This document shows, one piece after another, positions 38,263 through 51,299 of a stretch of 64,000 nucleotides of DNA. The stretch is from Allium sativum (taxonomy: Eukaryota; Streptophyta; Magnoliopsida; Asparagales; Amaryllidaceae). A model generated the notes under the pieces. It did not search any database and was not told where the DNA came from. It worked only from the letters and a program-made list of their open reading frames with translations. A program made the position numbers and the translations under genes. The first letter of the stretch is position 1. Each line of letters opens with the position of its first letter. Location of the stretch: NCBI GenBank assembly GCA_030737875.1, contig CM060915.1, positions 631,224,786 through 631,288,785 on the forward strand, read 5' to 3'.

Positions 38263-39350
38263 TTCTTTCCCCCTTAAAATAATTTCGTCCTCGAAATTGC
38301 TAAGTTAGGAAAAATGGTACAAATCTATTACTTTTCAAAACTTCTTTATGTTGAAACTCAACTCCTCATATTTCTATGACTTTAATTTCAACCAAAACTT
38401 TTGGTTTCCATTCATATGCATTCTAATTCATATTCATTTCAATTTATTTCAAATTGATTCTAGTCAATTTAATTCACCCTGAACCATTTAACTTGCTTCA
38501 GTTAAATTTTAATTCCAGAATCCAAATCCCAGGGTTATCATTTCAAATTCTTTTGAAATCCCATAAATATATACATATATTTATTTTCATCTCAATTCAA
38601 AACATTTGAATTTTCAAATCACTTGTTTTCTTCCAAACAAATTTCCATCAAAAACTTTTTCTAAGGTAGCAATTCATCACTTAGAAACTCGGAAATGAAC
38701 ACTGATGATGTTGCAATCATCATCAGAATTATTTCCCAGCCACTGAAGTGAGTTCAGTGCTTTATTATTCCAAAATCCATCTAAAATGATTTCTTTCAAA
38801 TCCCTTTAAAACAAATCTATATTATTTTAATATACTTTGAAAAATATTTTCAACTTCCCAGGATTTTGAATTCTTAATTCTGGTTTGAATTTAATTCTAA
38901 TTCATCTCATTTGTATATATTTAATTTCTATACAAATTCTATTTGGTTATAAATAACCATTCTAATCTCTATAATCTCGTTTGATTATAAAATCAACATC
39001 CAACACATCCATATAATAATAATTCTTAGAAAATTATTCTTTCTACATCAAAATAGAAATTTTGGGTAAAATTATTTCATTTACCCACTTTAAAACAATA
39101 TCGTGTTCAATCTTCTGTCCAAGTGTTTAGAAATCCCTATCGACTTCGTGGCGTCCCACGATTCGACCAGAATTCATAAATCACCCAACAGACTAGCCAA
39201 CACAATATAAAACAATTTTTATATCAATTAACAAATACGCTCTCTCGTATATATAGACTCAACTCATTCTAGGGTACTACTGACCCTATCTCTAATGAGC
39301 ACATGCCACACAAGCCTAGGTATTCGCTCAACCTAAGCTCTGATACCAAC
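38263..39350 (-). other. B2 interior (1088 bp, non-coding)
   Basis: On the minus strand: PBS TGGTATCAGAGCTTAGG (39348-39332), a TAGGT/ACCTA hairpin, then a stem-loop CTCATT/AATGAG enclosing TAGGGT/ACCCTA with 7-nt loop CAGTAGT (39299-39263). AT-rich DNA follows, with no ORF. The end is an AATTTCG-AGGA-CGAAATT hairpin (38298-38281) and the PPT (38276-38263). Only cis signals remain. Confidence 0.9.
39332..39348 (-). promoter_or_regulatory. Primer-binding site of B2
   Basis: TGGTATCAGAGC on the minus strand, two bases inside the 5' LTR end at 39351; complementary to the initiator tRNA-Met 3' end. Confidence 0.9.
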
Positions 39351-42300
39351 TGTAAAGGCCCGCAAATCCGTGCTATCAGAGTTGACTAAATACACCACAC
39401 GTCCAACCCAAATGACACAGAAATACGACTCATTTTTAGAAAGAAGTTAGAGGATGAGAAATAGAAAGAAAGAAATATTAGAATAGAAGAAAACGAAGAT
39501 CACAAACTCACAGCGGAATGAATAAAATATATTATATAACATAAGCTTCGAAATACAAATCTGTTTTGTACATACATACATACCATCATCAGAGTACACA
39601 TAACATTTGATCCAGCGGAAGTAACTCTAAATAACTAACGTTGAAGCCTTCTGCTTCAAGCTCCTCCAAGTGTATCTGTAAAAGCCTGAAACACTTGACT
39701 GCCCGTACAAATTTGGGCACCCAAGAGTTTAGGGCAAACAAAAACAAAATAAACTCTGGGTCAGTCATGGGACTGGTGTGAGTAAACTCCAACCACTTGT
39801 TTAACTTTCAAACTCTTTTCGAAAGAAAAGATAATAGTAAGACCAGCCCACACATAAACACGGACGGTTTTTACCTTACTATAACCCAAAATACTTTGAT
39901 ACGAAAATCCAGTGATATTATAATAATGTCTACATCAAATAAATAACCAAATAGCAGAACGCTTGCATCTCACGCTCCACATATATAGTATAAAATCAAA
40001 AACCGCATGGCGCTTATTGGAGATTGGATTTTCAACATGACAAGGTATGGAACCACCTTCCGACAGTGCATCTCTAGAGGCGAATACACCTGGGTTCAAC
40101 AAGAACGTCTTGCAACCCGGCCCACACATGACTGACCACTCATTTCGCTTGAGTGTATCGAATGTATATCACCAACGGTTGGACTCAAACCACCGTTTCC
40201 CGAATGGGCAGAATCGATAGATTTAGAACAAAAGGAATTTCTCTAGATAGGTGATTATACACCCTAATGGGTGCGACCCACATAGCCATGCTGCCTGCCC
40301 GATTTTTGTCCTTCCCGGTTGTTGAGGCCTGAGGCTACGCTTACTTACCATTCATTGATAACACAATCACTTTGAATGCCACATTGTCAGATCCGTTAAT
40401 CACTAGTTGAGTTTGCACAAATATTCTGGATATTATGCTAAGGGATAAATCCGTTGCAACCATATATATATTCGTACAGACCAACCCATTTGATCATTGG
40501 AAATACTCTGTCAGACATTCGTCCATTTACGTTCGTTCTGGGATTGAACGAAACCGAAGGCACTATTTCTATTACTAGAAAAGCCCTTGCACTTCACTCC
40601 GTCTTCAATATATTCAGCATACTTGGTTCGCAACGCTAATGCCGATACGGAGTGGTTCTTCGGATAATAATCCAACCGGTCTCTCCATATTGACAACGAT
40701 GGTCAAAAACTTCGATAGTCTGTGATTTAACTATCGAATAAAAACAAGTGTTCAATCAACATATCAAACAAATCACTGGGCTCTTTAATTAATATTCATT
40801 AATTAAATCACTTCTCTATTCTCTTATCAATATTTGTTAACCAAATATTTTCAATAATCTTCTTGCCTCTTATGCCATTTGGAAAACGTTTCCAAATATT
40901 AACTTCTTTTATTTTCTATATATTAGAAAAATCTCTATTTGCAATTGGAAACAATTCCAATCACTTATCTCTATCCCCTTTTGTTTACAACATTCGATTT
41001 TTATATTCACTTTACTATCGAATTCAATATGTCGATACAATGATTTCAAATTATCAAAATATCTTAAAAATATTCTAACTCCTTAAATTTCCGGAAAATT
41101 TCGCCATAACCTCCCCTGTATCGGGAGCATCGGGAAATTTCAAATAGCTTCCCGGTATCTTCTAATCTCAAAAAGAAAAAGGAAAAGCCAAGCGGCTTGC
41201 CGATACGGCGCATAAAACTCATATATGAATTAAACATGTACCTTTTTGTCGGGCATTACATTTATAAACTTCATATACCTCATCCCATACCTGTCTAACA
41301 CCTGTTCACCTGTTTTCAATTCAATTCAATAACATCTAATCGTTTGAATTCAGTTCCGCCCATTTATTCTTTAAATCGGCCAATTTGCCTATTTCACTTC
41401 TTTGGTTGAACATAACATGTTCAAACAAAATATTTAACTTGTTCATGACTAAATTGAATTTCAATTTCAATTCTAGTTTCCTTTTCTATTTCGAATATAA
41501 ATTTCAAATCGAATTTTCTTATTTAAAGTTCAATATCCATTCAAAATCTCATTTAACTAATTTCCGTTCAAATTAGTAAATTCTATTCAATAAATCAAAA
41601 TCTGGTTTCTGTTTCAAAAATCATATTCATTTACACCACTTGAATTCGCATATATTTTACAACTCAACTCTGAAATTTTCTAAATCGAACTTCGGATTTT
41701 ATTTGCTTAAAAATCCCTTTTATAATATTAAATAAACCATTATGGTTTTAAAACGATTCTGGCGCTGTTTTTCTGAAAATTTGATTTTTGACATATCTCA
41801 AAATCTATACGACGAAATCCAGATTTTTCTCTTTCATTTGAAAGCTATTATCAAACCGGTCCTGATGCTTCTTGTTTCAAAGAGTTTCGACTTCAATTGA
41901 GTCCTGTATATTCGATTGAAGTTCGAATCGCTATTTTACGAACTGCAGCGCTGCGGCGAGTTCGTTTTAATTATATTTATATATATAAACTTTTTAAACT
42001 TCTCCAAAATGAATTCAACTTCCTTTTTATATATATATGTTCATATATATTTCAAATTCCATTTGAATCTTCAAATTCCATAGTTTTAAATCCTGTATCC
42101 AAATCCCATTTGAAATCCTTTATTCGAATTCCATTGCAAATTCTTTATTCGCATTTCATTTCAAATTCTTTATTCGAATTCTCATTTCAAATCCAACTCC
42201 TTTTTGAATTTCTATATTTGAAATTCATACTTGAATTTAAATATCCAAACTCCATTTAAATTTCTATTTGAAATTCTAAATGTTTCAAATCCCATTTGAA

Positions 42301-45113
42301 CTTCTATATTCCAATTTCTATATTTGAATTCTATTGAAATTCAAATATTCAAACTCCTTTTTAAATTCTATATTCAAAATTCCATAGTTAAAACCCATTT
42401 GAATTTCATATTCAAATCCCATAGATCAAATCCTATTTGAATTCAATTTGAATCTCTTATATTCAAATTTCATTTTCCATTTGAATTTTAATATTCAAAT
42501 TCATTTCCAGCCCCATTTGAATTCTAATATTCAAATTTATTTTTAACACCATTTGAATTTCTTCACTCAAATCCATTTGAATTCCCCTGGATTCAAATCC
42601 CATTTTCAAAACCATTTGGATTTTCTATTTGAAATCCTAATTTGAAATTCTATTTCCAATCCTACTTTGAAAATCCTATTTCAAAGTTTATTTCAAATTC
42701 TATTTTGAAATTCTACGTTCAAATCTCTATTCGAATTTCTTTATTCAAATTCCTTTGAATTCAAATTTTATTTTAATTCCTTGAATTCAAATTCTATTTT
42801 TCATTCTAATTTCGTCCATTCAAATTCTATTTGAACTTCTAATATTCAATTTCCTTTTAAAAATTCAAATATTTAAACTCCTTTTAAAAATTCAAATGTT
42901 ATACTCAAATTTCATTTGAGTTATATATTTAAAAATTTCATTTCACATCCTATTCTGAAATTTCATTTCAAATTCCAATTTCACACTTGTATTTCTATTT
43001 CTGAATTATCAAATGATAATTCTTTTCACTTCATTTATAACTTCGTTATAAAACTATTTATAAACTTCGTTTAAAAAGAAGCTACTTGTTTTATTTTAAA
43101 ACAAGTTTATACTTTTATTCCCATTTAAAATTCAAATTCTATTTAAAAATAGAATTTTCTCTTTAAATCTCAAATACTCTTTCCACGATATTTTTAAATA
43201 TCATTACTTAAGCCCAGTGATATTTAAAACAATCAAACCATTCAAATTTCGATCATTTGATTTTTTTAACACATCTCATATGAATATATGTGAAATCAAA
43301 CAAACAACAAACAGATAATATATTTTTGAGGAATCCAGTGGGATTCCTCCAACCTGTTTTCCTGCATCCACAGATGTTAGCACATAATTAATACCCATTC
43401 TGCTTCGTGGCAGAATATCGCGGTATAGAAGGTCATCCACTAATCATAGCGTGGGGCGTATATAGGGTAATCATCCGCTATGAAACTGCGGGCATCCGCT
43501 AATGAGACTGCGGGAATCCAACCAATCAATCAACCCAATATATATATATATAGCCTACATAACTAATATAAATAAAACAACCAGAAAGCGTGCACACAAG
43601 CAACAAACAATTATTTTTAACGAAATAAAAATAATTAAAATAAAAGGTGAGTGAGATTTACTCACCTGGTTTTCCTTGTTCGATCCATTCTGATCCAATT
43701 GATTTTAGAAATTTCCAATCCAACATCCAATAGTATTTTCCGCAACTATATTATAAGGAACTGGCTTTTCGATTTAATTACCTTGTATAATTTAAATTTT
43801 TGCATTTATCAGATATACGGATTATATCGACTAATAGGATTAAAGGTAAACTAAATTTGATTTTTAACTTTCTTTAAATTAATTACTTATGGGTTAACTA
43901 AATTCCAACTAAAATCTTAACTGATTACTTTACAGATTTTATTTCTAACTAACTAATCCTTTATATAAACTAACTTAAAAATCCTAATCACTTTATAAAT
44001 TAACTAATAATAAAAAAAATGTTATTAACAAATTTAACAACCGTTATTAACTTGCAAATTAGAATTAAATTAAATAATTTATATTACCTTGATTTCTTCT
44101 TCTCCTCGGCATTTCACCAAGCACTTCACCTTCACTCTCGGAACTGCTCCTCACAGCCGCAATCCCCCATTCGAACTCCTCTGCCTATCTCCCCAAATCG
44201 TCACCAGAAAAACCGAACTCTCCCAGATTCACCTAAAGTCACTGCTCCTATCACGAACGTCTACGGACCATCACGAGGTGCTCCGCCAAAAGACCATCGC
44301 GAGTTACCCAGATGAAAACCAATATCCAAGCTTCGCCTTCCCATCGATCAACCCAAACAACCCTGGACCGCCAATCATCACTGCTGAACACCTCAAAACC
44401 AACTCGAATCACCTATCGCACATCCCAGTTTTTACGTCGAGATTTAGGACCTAGCAACTGCAAATTTCGATCCTCGAGTTCCCCAAATTCACCAGCGCTT
44501 CCATCGTTTGACCGAGCTTCAGAAATCGGTTGGCGTTGAATTCTGGTGCTCTTCGCGATCGCGATCATGAATTTAATTTCTTTTTTTTTTCTTTCAGCAT
44601 CGGTGGCTCGCTTTGGGTTTATTTGGAAGAATGGGGAAACGAAGAAAAGGGTTTTCAGTTGAATTTAGAAAGAGGATTCAAAAGTTATGAAGGCTAATGC
44701 TTGCTTTATAGTTGCGAGCAGCAGACCAACGTACAGAGGGCATTGAATTTCTGCTCCTTTGATATAGAAGATGGGAGACAAATTATTTGGCTCGAGGAAA
44801 GAATAGCTGTGGCTTGAAAACATTTAGGTCGGCTGATGTATTTATATTTTTTTTTTTTTTTAAAAAAAGCTAAATATCTTGTGGTCTTTAACCCGTAAAT
44901 CTGAACCGCTATTTTAACGTATCCACTGGCTTTTCAATACTGTAACATTATTTTGAACTGAATAAAAATCTAAAATTTAAATCTGAACGTATAATTAGAA
45001 TAACCATATTATATTGATAATTCAATTATAAAATATCATTTATATTATCAACTAAATATTTAAAACAATATAAAATATTTAAAATAAATTATTCAAAAAT
45101 CTGGGTCGTTACA
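39351..45113 (-). repeat. B2 5' LTR (5763 bp)
   Basis: Copy of 32500-38262 offset by 6851. TATA at 44838-44847 and GC-rich leader near 44090-44540, read leftwards. This copy keeps the full 7-bp core hairpin at 40532-40552 that the other copy has lost by one substitution at 33700. Confidence 0.97.
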
Positions 45114-45118
45114 CTTGT

Positions 45119-46726
45119 AGAGCGTCTATATTGTAGGCTTAATGGAGTGGTCCATTATAGATATGGTAAATCCCCAAACTTGTTAAGATAGCACCAGTGA
45201 CTGTTTTGCACTTAGGGCTAGTAGTAGTTGTTTCTGAACACCGTAGTGATCAATTTGATTATTTGTGGTAAGTCGGAGTTGAAACTAGAAATCTTGATGT
45301 TTGGGGATTTTCCAGGTATGGATTAGGTTGCCATGATTAGGCTTCATATCACAAACTGATTTACATTAAGGGGGTAAATTACGAGCCTAAAATATGGCGT
45401 AGGCTTTAATATGACATATGGACTTATAGAGAAAAAGTTATGGGCCTAATATCTGTTAAATATTTGTAAGGGGCTATTTTGACTGCAAAAGGGAGATAGT
45501 TGGGCTAAGTTATGGGATGGAATAATCTTTGGGACTTCTTGCGACCCGAAGGGTTAGTCATGTTGGTACTTCTATTTTCCTTAATACATCTCTAGATAGT
45601 ATCAATTAATTTCTCTTTGTGCTATATATTCCGAATATAATAAGTGATAGAAGGATTATCTATAGGAGAGAAAGACAGATTTTCGCATCTATATTTGTGA
45701 TAACGCTACACTTGTAGCATTTTGGATAAAGAACATGGTTTTGGGGTTGTAAGCGAGAATTAAGTTTCATAGTTGGATTGGAATATTTTACTCCCTAAAC
45801 CCTATCTTTTGAAAAGAATAGTGTGTTGCTTATGCTGGAGCCTTCCGCATGTATTTTAAGGAAGTAGTTGACTTCAATTGTAATGTAAAGGTTTTCAGAA
45901 AAATCCAAGTAAAAGAATTTTCGAAGTAGTTACCATACCGTTTTGGCTAGCTAATACCTATCCTTAGCTATTGACTTATGTAGTAGGACAATTGGTAAAG
46001 ACTGTGCTGGTAGCATGTTATTCTAAAATAGAATGGGAAAGCTATTCCGGGTTAGTGCTTTAGTATCGATTTTATTAAAGTGACAGTGGTTAGGAAACCT
46101 GTAAGAGTAGTTATCTCGAATTAAACCCTATTAATTTGTTATAAAAAGACCATTACCTACTTTATGAGACGATTGAATTTTCAGTAAGCGTAAGTTGTTG
46201 GTTAGTTGCTTCCTTACTTTGGATTGGGGCTTTAAGATAAGGAAAACATATCGAAATTGAGTATCTAATGATTTTTGAGATAATCAAAAATTTCTGGCTT
46301 TTAGGAAGTTTAAGGGTTCATATAATAATGAGAATATTTTGTAAGCCCAAGATATTTAATCCGAGATTGGATCTTAAGATTGGGTATGAATTCACCATAT
46401 GTTAGGACACGTTATTGAGATTTGATGCTTATTAATTTTTTTACAAAGGAGATAGATTTTAGAAGTTTTGACTGAATCTTTGTATGACCACATAACTTAG
46501 ACAAGTAGCAAGTTAGGTTAATAAACCAAGGAATAAAAAGAATATAGGGATTTCAAATGGATAATTGTGTTCCAAGACAAGAGTGTAACAAAGAGATATT
46601 TTATGGAAATTTGTGGAACCACTTTGAGTCGAAACCCCATATATATATAAAGTTTTAAGAAACAAAATTTTGAAAGACTAATGAATTTTGTATTTTTGGA
46701 ATTTTATATAACCAATTATATATATA
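45119..46726 (+). other. C1 interior, decayed, no recognisable gene
   Basis: Follows the right target duplication of B2. Base composition is more balanced than in the LTRs, but all frames are broken by stops and I recognise no domain. Its place upstream of a PPT and LTR (48171-48188) suggests old retrotransposon interior, perhaps remains of pol. That is inference from position only. Confidence 0.45.
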
Positions 46727-47262
46727 GTGTGGTGCTAAGGGCACCCTAATATACTCTTCCTAATACCACAACTAAAAAATACCACAAAATAATGTATTCT
46801 CCTCTTCTTAATACCAAACAATTAAAATAAGGGCTACCACTGTATTTCTTCTATTTCCCGTGAATTCAATCATCTTTCTCCTCACAAAAATTCAATTAGA
46901 CTAAAAGAATGCGTAGATGAATTTACAAAAGCCATGAATAAGGTTTGAATTAATAAAACTAGAAAAAGAAGTGAGAGATTGGGGTTTTCAGATTAACAAA
47001 CAATCTTTCCGCAAGAGAGATTACGGTGCATGAATTTGAATTTTCCTGTAGGAAAGGTGAAGAAGACAACGATTCAATTGGTAAGAGAGATTAGAGTTTT
47101 CAGAATAGGGCTAAGTACATGATTAGTTCGGCAATTAATGGTTGGGTGAGAGATTAGAATGGAGAGGTAATGTAGTATTAGGAAGCACATAAAATTTAAT
47201 GAGTTTTATATTTTTAATTGTTGTATTAGGAAGAACATATTGGGGTGCCCTTAGCACCACAC
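46727..47262. mobile_element. MITE-like element with ~50-bp terminal inverted repeats
   Basis: The left end GTGTGGTGCTAAGGGCACCC (46727) and the reverse complement of the right end (47262) are identical for 20 bases and similar for about 50 bases with around five mismatches. Both ends are flanked by TATATA. The 536-bp body has no ORF. The short non-coding body and paired ends fit a MITE. The superfamily is uncertain because the AT-rich flanks hide the exact target duplication. Confidence 0.8.
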
Positions 47263-48170
47263 TATATATATGTATATATGTATGTATAGATTTCAAAAAG
47301 AAATTTTTGCAACTGAAATTTTGCCTCATTAAAATTTTTCAAATAAGGTTTTGGAAAAATTATATATATAAAAAAGTGGGAAGGTAGGCTAGCCTTTATG
47401 GGGTTGGACAATATAAGTGGAATGAACCAAGGAACAAGATGAGCAAGGAGGAAAAATTTGACTTTACTTCTAAGATTAAGGTACATTTTTTGATTAGTTC
47501 ACTTGAGAGTTTCTCCCCAAAGTAACTCAGATAAACGAGATGAAAGAATTATACCGACAAGTATTTCCTTTTTGATATTCTACCAGTAACTTCTTCCTTT
47601 GATTTGGAACTTCCTTCTAGTATATCCATGGGAGGTGTAGATCGTAGGATTCGAGCTTATAAATGGTAGGATATTGTTGGAACATGTGTTCCAGACATTT
47701 AATTTGATGGTTGCAAGTGTTTGCTAGTGGATGTAGTGGATGCATATACACACACTAGGCATTAGATTAAAGATCGACTGAACAAGAATACTTATATATT
47801 GCACATGGATGTGTGCACATTTTAATTTATTTTTACTATGGATGAAAAAAAATGGTTGAATCATCACTTGGATGTTGCATTTTGGTGGATGGTTGCTGCA
47901 CACATATAGAATTTTATATGTATCATTAGGATTCTTTTGCATACATATCGGATACATGACACAGACATGAATAGCATTAAGGAGGTTAACTGAATTAGTA
48001 GACCACGTGATTTTCGCATTAGCTTGGGAAAATATACACGACATTTTTGCCTATGTTCATACAAATAAATAGAAATTCTGAGGACATTAGATGCTAGTGG
48101 ATGATGGTTGAGTAGATGGGTATTAGCATTCATACCATTCTTCTAGCCTTGGAGATTTCGGGGATGAAAC
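47263..48170 (+). other. C1 interior, right part, no recognisable gene
   Basis: Decayed sequence between the MITE and the C1 polypurine tract. Short ORFs on the minus strand (47262-48133) lack any recognisable motif. It would correspond to the end of pol or the 3' untranslated part of C1. Confidence 0.4.
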
Positions 48171-48515
48171 CTTTAAGGAAGGGAGAATGTAACACCCCGA
48201 ATTTTTAGCAAACAATAATTAATCAGTTGATTAAATAATTGAGGAATAAACCAATAAAATAATTATTAATCAGAAAAACATTGAGAATTGAGCGAAATAG
48301 ATTTTACCATTGTGTCTGTTACGAAATTATGATTCATTTATACTTTTGGTTTGCGTAAATCGGTCTGAAAATGAAACAAGTTATGATTAATCAAAGTTTG
48401 AAATTAAATTAGAGTTTTTAATTAATAAATTGAAAATAAAGCAATGATAAATAGGAGACGTAGCCCTTAACTGGGTCGACCCCTATGTCGACCCAGGGTG
48501 ACACACGGGTTGACC
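48171..48515 (+). mobile_element. C1: polypurine tract and start of its 3' LTR
   Basis: GATTTCGGGGATGAAAC, then CTTTAAGGAAGGGAGAA (48171-48187), then TGTAACACCCCGAATTTT at 48188. This is the standard PPT/LTR junction of Tekay/Del-type chromoviruses, as I recall that family. The LTR is cut at 48515 by solo LTR A2 and resumes at 55800. Confidence 0.8.
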
Positions 48516-51299
48516 TGAAACGACCCAAACTTCCCAGTAAAGGAAAGGCTGGATTGCTTTGAGAACAACACACATTAGAACACAAACTGAAGAACATTTT
48601 ATTGCTGATTACAACAATTACATCAGAGTACAAGGATATAACAGAGTATGAATAATAATATACATTGGAAATACAATAATATCTGAGTTTTAAATTACAC
48701 TTAAATAACAGTGGAAAAATATTACAAATATACAACTGAAAGGAATACACGGATACAGAGCTTTCCGAATACCGCTTCAGCTGTAAACCAGGATCCTGTA
48801 AATATATTTGCAAAAAGCTACTCGACTGCCCGTGTGGAAAATAAGGGCACCCGAGTTTTCCAGTGAAACAAACTACAGGTCAGTCATGGGACTGGTATGA
48901 GAAATCTTTACTTAACTTATCTAATAATAAGACTAATCACATGACCATGCCGCTAAAGCGAAACGGGTTTACTCCATTGGATTGCCAGTGCATAAAATAA
49001 AGTAAATCGTTAAACAACGCAATGCTTTTTAGAAAAATGAAACCATTATAAGACTCAAGTCCCATCACACAATGCAACGCAAACCGGAGGATATAGTTTT
49101 ACCTTATAATGGTTAAAAGATGCTTGATACGATAAAACGGATTTAATATTAGTGTGTATATATATGGGTATATATATAATAAACAGTTCAATCATAATGT
49201 ATCAATCATAGACGGCATAGTACCCCCATCATACTATGTCGCCATACTAGTTCTACAATCAAAACCGCAAGGTCGTATTGGAAATTGGATTTCCATCATG
49301 AGTCGAGGCTAGGGGCAAGCTCCTCTCCGATTCGAGACACTCTAGCAAATGCCTCAGGGTCCCCGCAGTGAACCCATGGAGCGGTAGGGTCGGTCCCCGC
49401 CTATCGGCAGTGGATTAGTTATGCCTGAACACACGCTTCCCGGTTCCTTTGAACCTATAGTATGACCACTAACGGCCTATAAAAATCCGAGGCGCCTCAA
49501 AATCCATCATCCACATAAGTAAAATGCCAGCCAGTTTAAGCACTGACACTACCACTAGCTAGAAAGAAACGTGTGCACTCCCTACGGTCCATATCCCTTT
49601 TTGACTCATACCGGGGTGTGAGGCTCGCGAAGTCACGATATACACAAAGCTATGCCGTAATAGGCTATACTTTGATCATCTCACAAGGCCCTGCTTTTCA
49701 ATAAAAGCCTTGATCATTTGCATCTTGGCGTGCCACATTGACAATTCATGCCATGCGATCAATCACTATTAATATATACTAGGGTGTTAAGCAGAGAATA
49801 AATCCTCCTCCACCAAACGAACATACATTAATAGAAATCGATTTAATTCACATGGAACGAAATCCAATGACAGACACGCATCCATTTACTAGCTTATGCT
49901 CTGGGTCTGAGCGAAAACCAAATCCGAACAATCAACAATAGTCAGGACGACCACCACTGAAGCCCCTTCAAGGTAGCTACTCCCATCAAGGGTCTCTGTA
50001 GCAACACATCCATTCCGTGTGAAGATCATCGGTCTTCAACCACCATATTCATCTTCGACTCTTCGTCGTCGTAGTAATTATTCGGAATGAGTTAAACCCG
50101 GTCTTCCCGAATAACTCACGTATTTTTATAATATAAAAAATCAAGTACTATAGAAGCACATCCAACGCCACATTCCAATTCAGAATATTCTTTTAAATAA
50201 AATATTCACATTATCTTATCAAAAAAAAATTATTTACATTTATTCTTAAATCTTTCTTTTAAAGATTTATTAAGAACCCAATTCGGTTTTAAATATCAAA
50301 AATCATTATTCAATGATTACTTAAATTAAGAAATTAATCTTATGCTTAACTGGGTTAAAGAACTAATGTCATTTAAAACATAGTTCACGGTAAACCCAAA
50401 ATCGTCTTCCATAAAATATGGAATCTTCACGGAAATCAAACCAGTATATATAATCGTTATAAATTTCTGTATCCGACCAACAATATAAATGGAATAACAG
50501 CAAAGCCTCTTAAATTCCATATGTACCATCGATCTTCTTTTACAGAAGCTTATCCCGGTTATTAATAATTCGAATTCCATTCAACTCCAATTTAATATAT
50601 TAAATTGGAAAACTTGGCTTTTGGAAAATTCCCATTTAAATCTTAATAAAAGATTTATAAATTCCAAATCATATTTTCATTGTCAGTTGGGTTAAAGAAC
50701 ACATGTCACTTAAAAACATGGTTCACAATAAACCCAACTCACGTTTCATCTTATTTCAATTACTAGATATAATTGAAAACTTTTAATAATCTTAAATAAA
50801 AAGATTATCCTTTTCATATGGGGTTTAAGAACAGTGTTATTCAAGACACTATTCACTACAACCCAAAATCTAATTTATTTACTTGATTTCAAATTAAATA
50901 CTAATAAGATGGGCAAACTTCATTAAATATTAATTTAAAGTTTTAAAGGTTTGCTCTAGTTGATAACTAATCCACTTTAATAAAAATATGTTTTAAGCTT
51001 TCAAAATATTGTTTATTAATTTAAAAGAAAATCTGAATCGGAATGGGACTCAATCAAGTACCATACAATTTCAGTTGTATGGATTACATATATTTCACAT
51101 ATTCAATCAATAATAACAAGCAATCATCGATAGCCAACTCACATCCAGAGTGAAGTTTTATAACTGTGTAAGCATTAGAATAAATAAATAGTGCTCATCA
51201 CAGACTGTCAATCCATCGATTGACAGAAAATCAAATATTGGGACTTGTGTATGTCAATCGTCATCCCAACACCCGTGTGGGGTTTTCAGCCAATACAGT

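Larger units (their letters stand above)
32500..45113 (-). mobile_element. B2: very young giant-LTR, non-autonomous gypsy-type retrotransposon
   Basis: Minus-strand element, 12,614 bp: 5' LTR 39351-45113, interior 38263-39350, 3' LTR 32500-38262. Each LTR is 5763 bp, starting TGTAACGACCC and ending GGCCTTTACA on the minus strand. The target duplication CTTGT is perfect (32495-32499 and 45114-45118). I find only three LTR differences: C/T at 33282/40133, T/A at 33700/40551 and T/A at 38010/44861, with no indels. PBS (39332-39348) and PPT (38263-38276) are intact. There is no gag or pol. Near-identical LTRs with an intact duplication mean a very recent jump, so an active helper must exist or have existed recently. 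Confidence 0.97.

Noticed and set aside
32500..45113. A 5.8 kb tandem segmental duplication of host genes (identical ORF sets at 32738-37688 and 39589-44539).
   Set aside because: Ends are TG...CA, a perfect 5-bp CTTGT duplication flanks the pair, and a PBS and PPT sit between the copies. These are LTRs, and the ORFs are identical only because the LTRs are.
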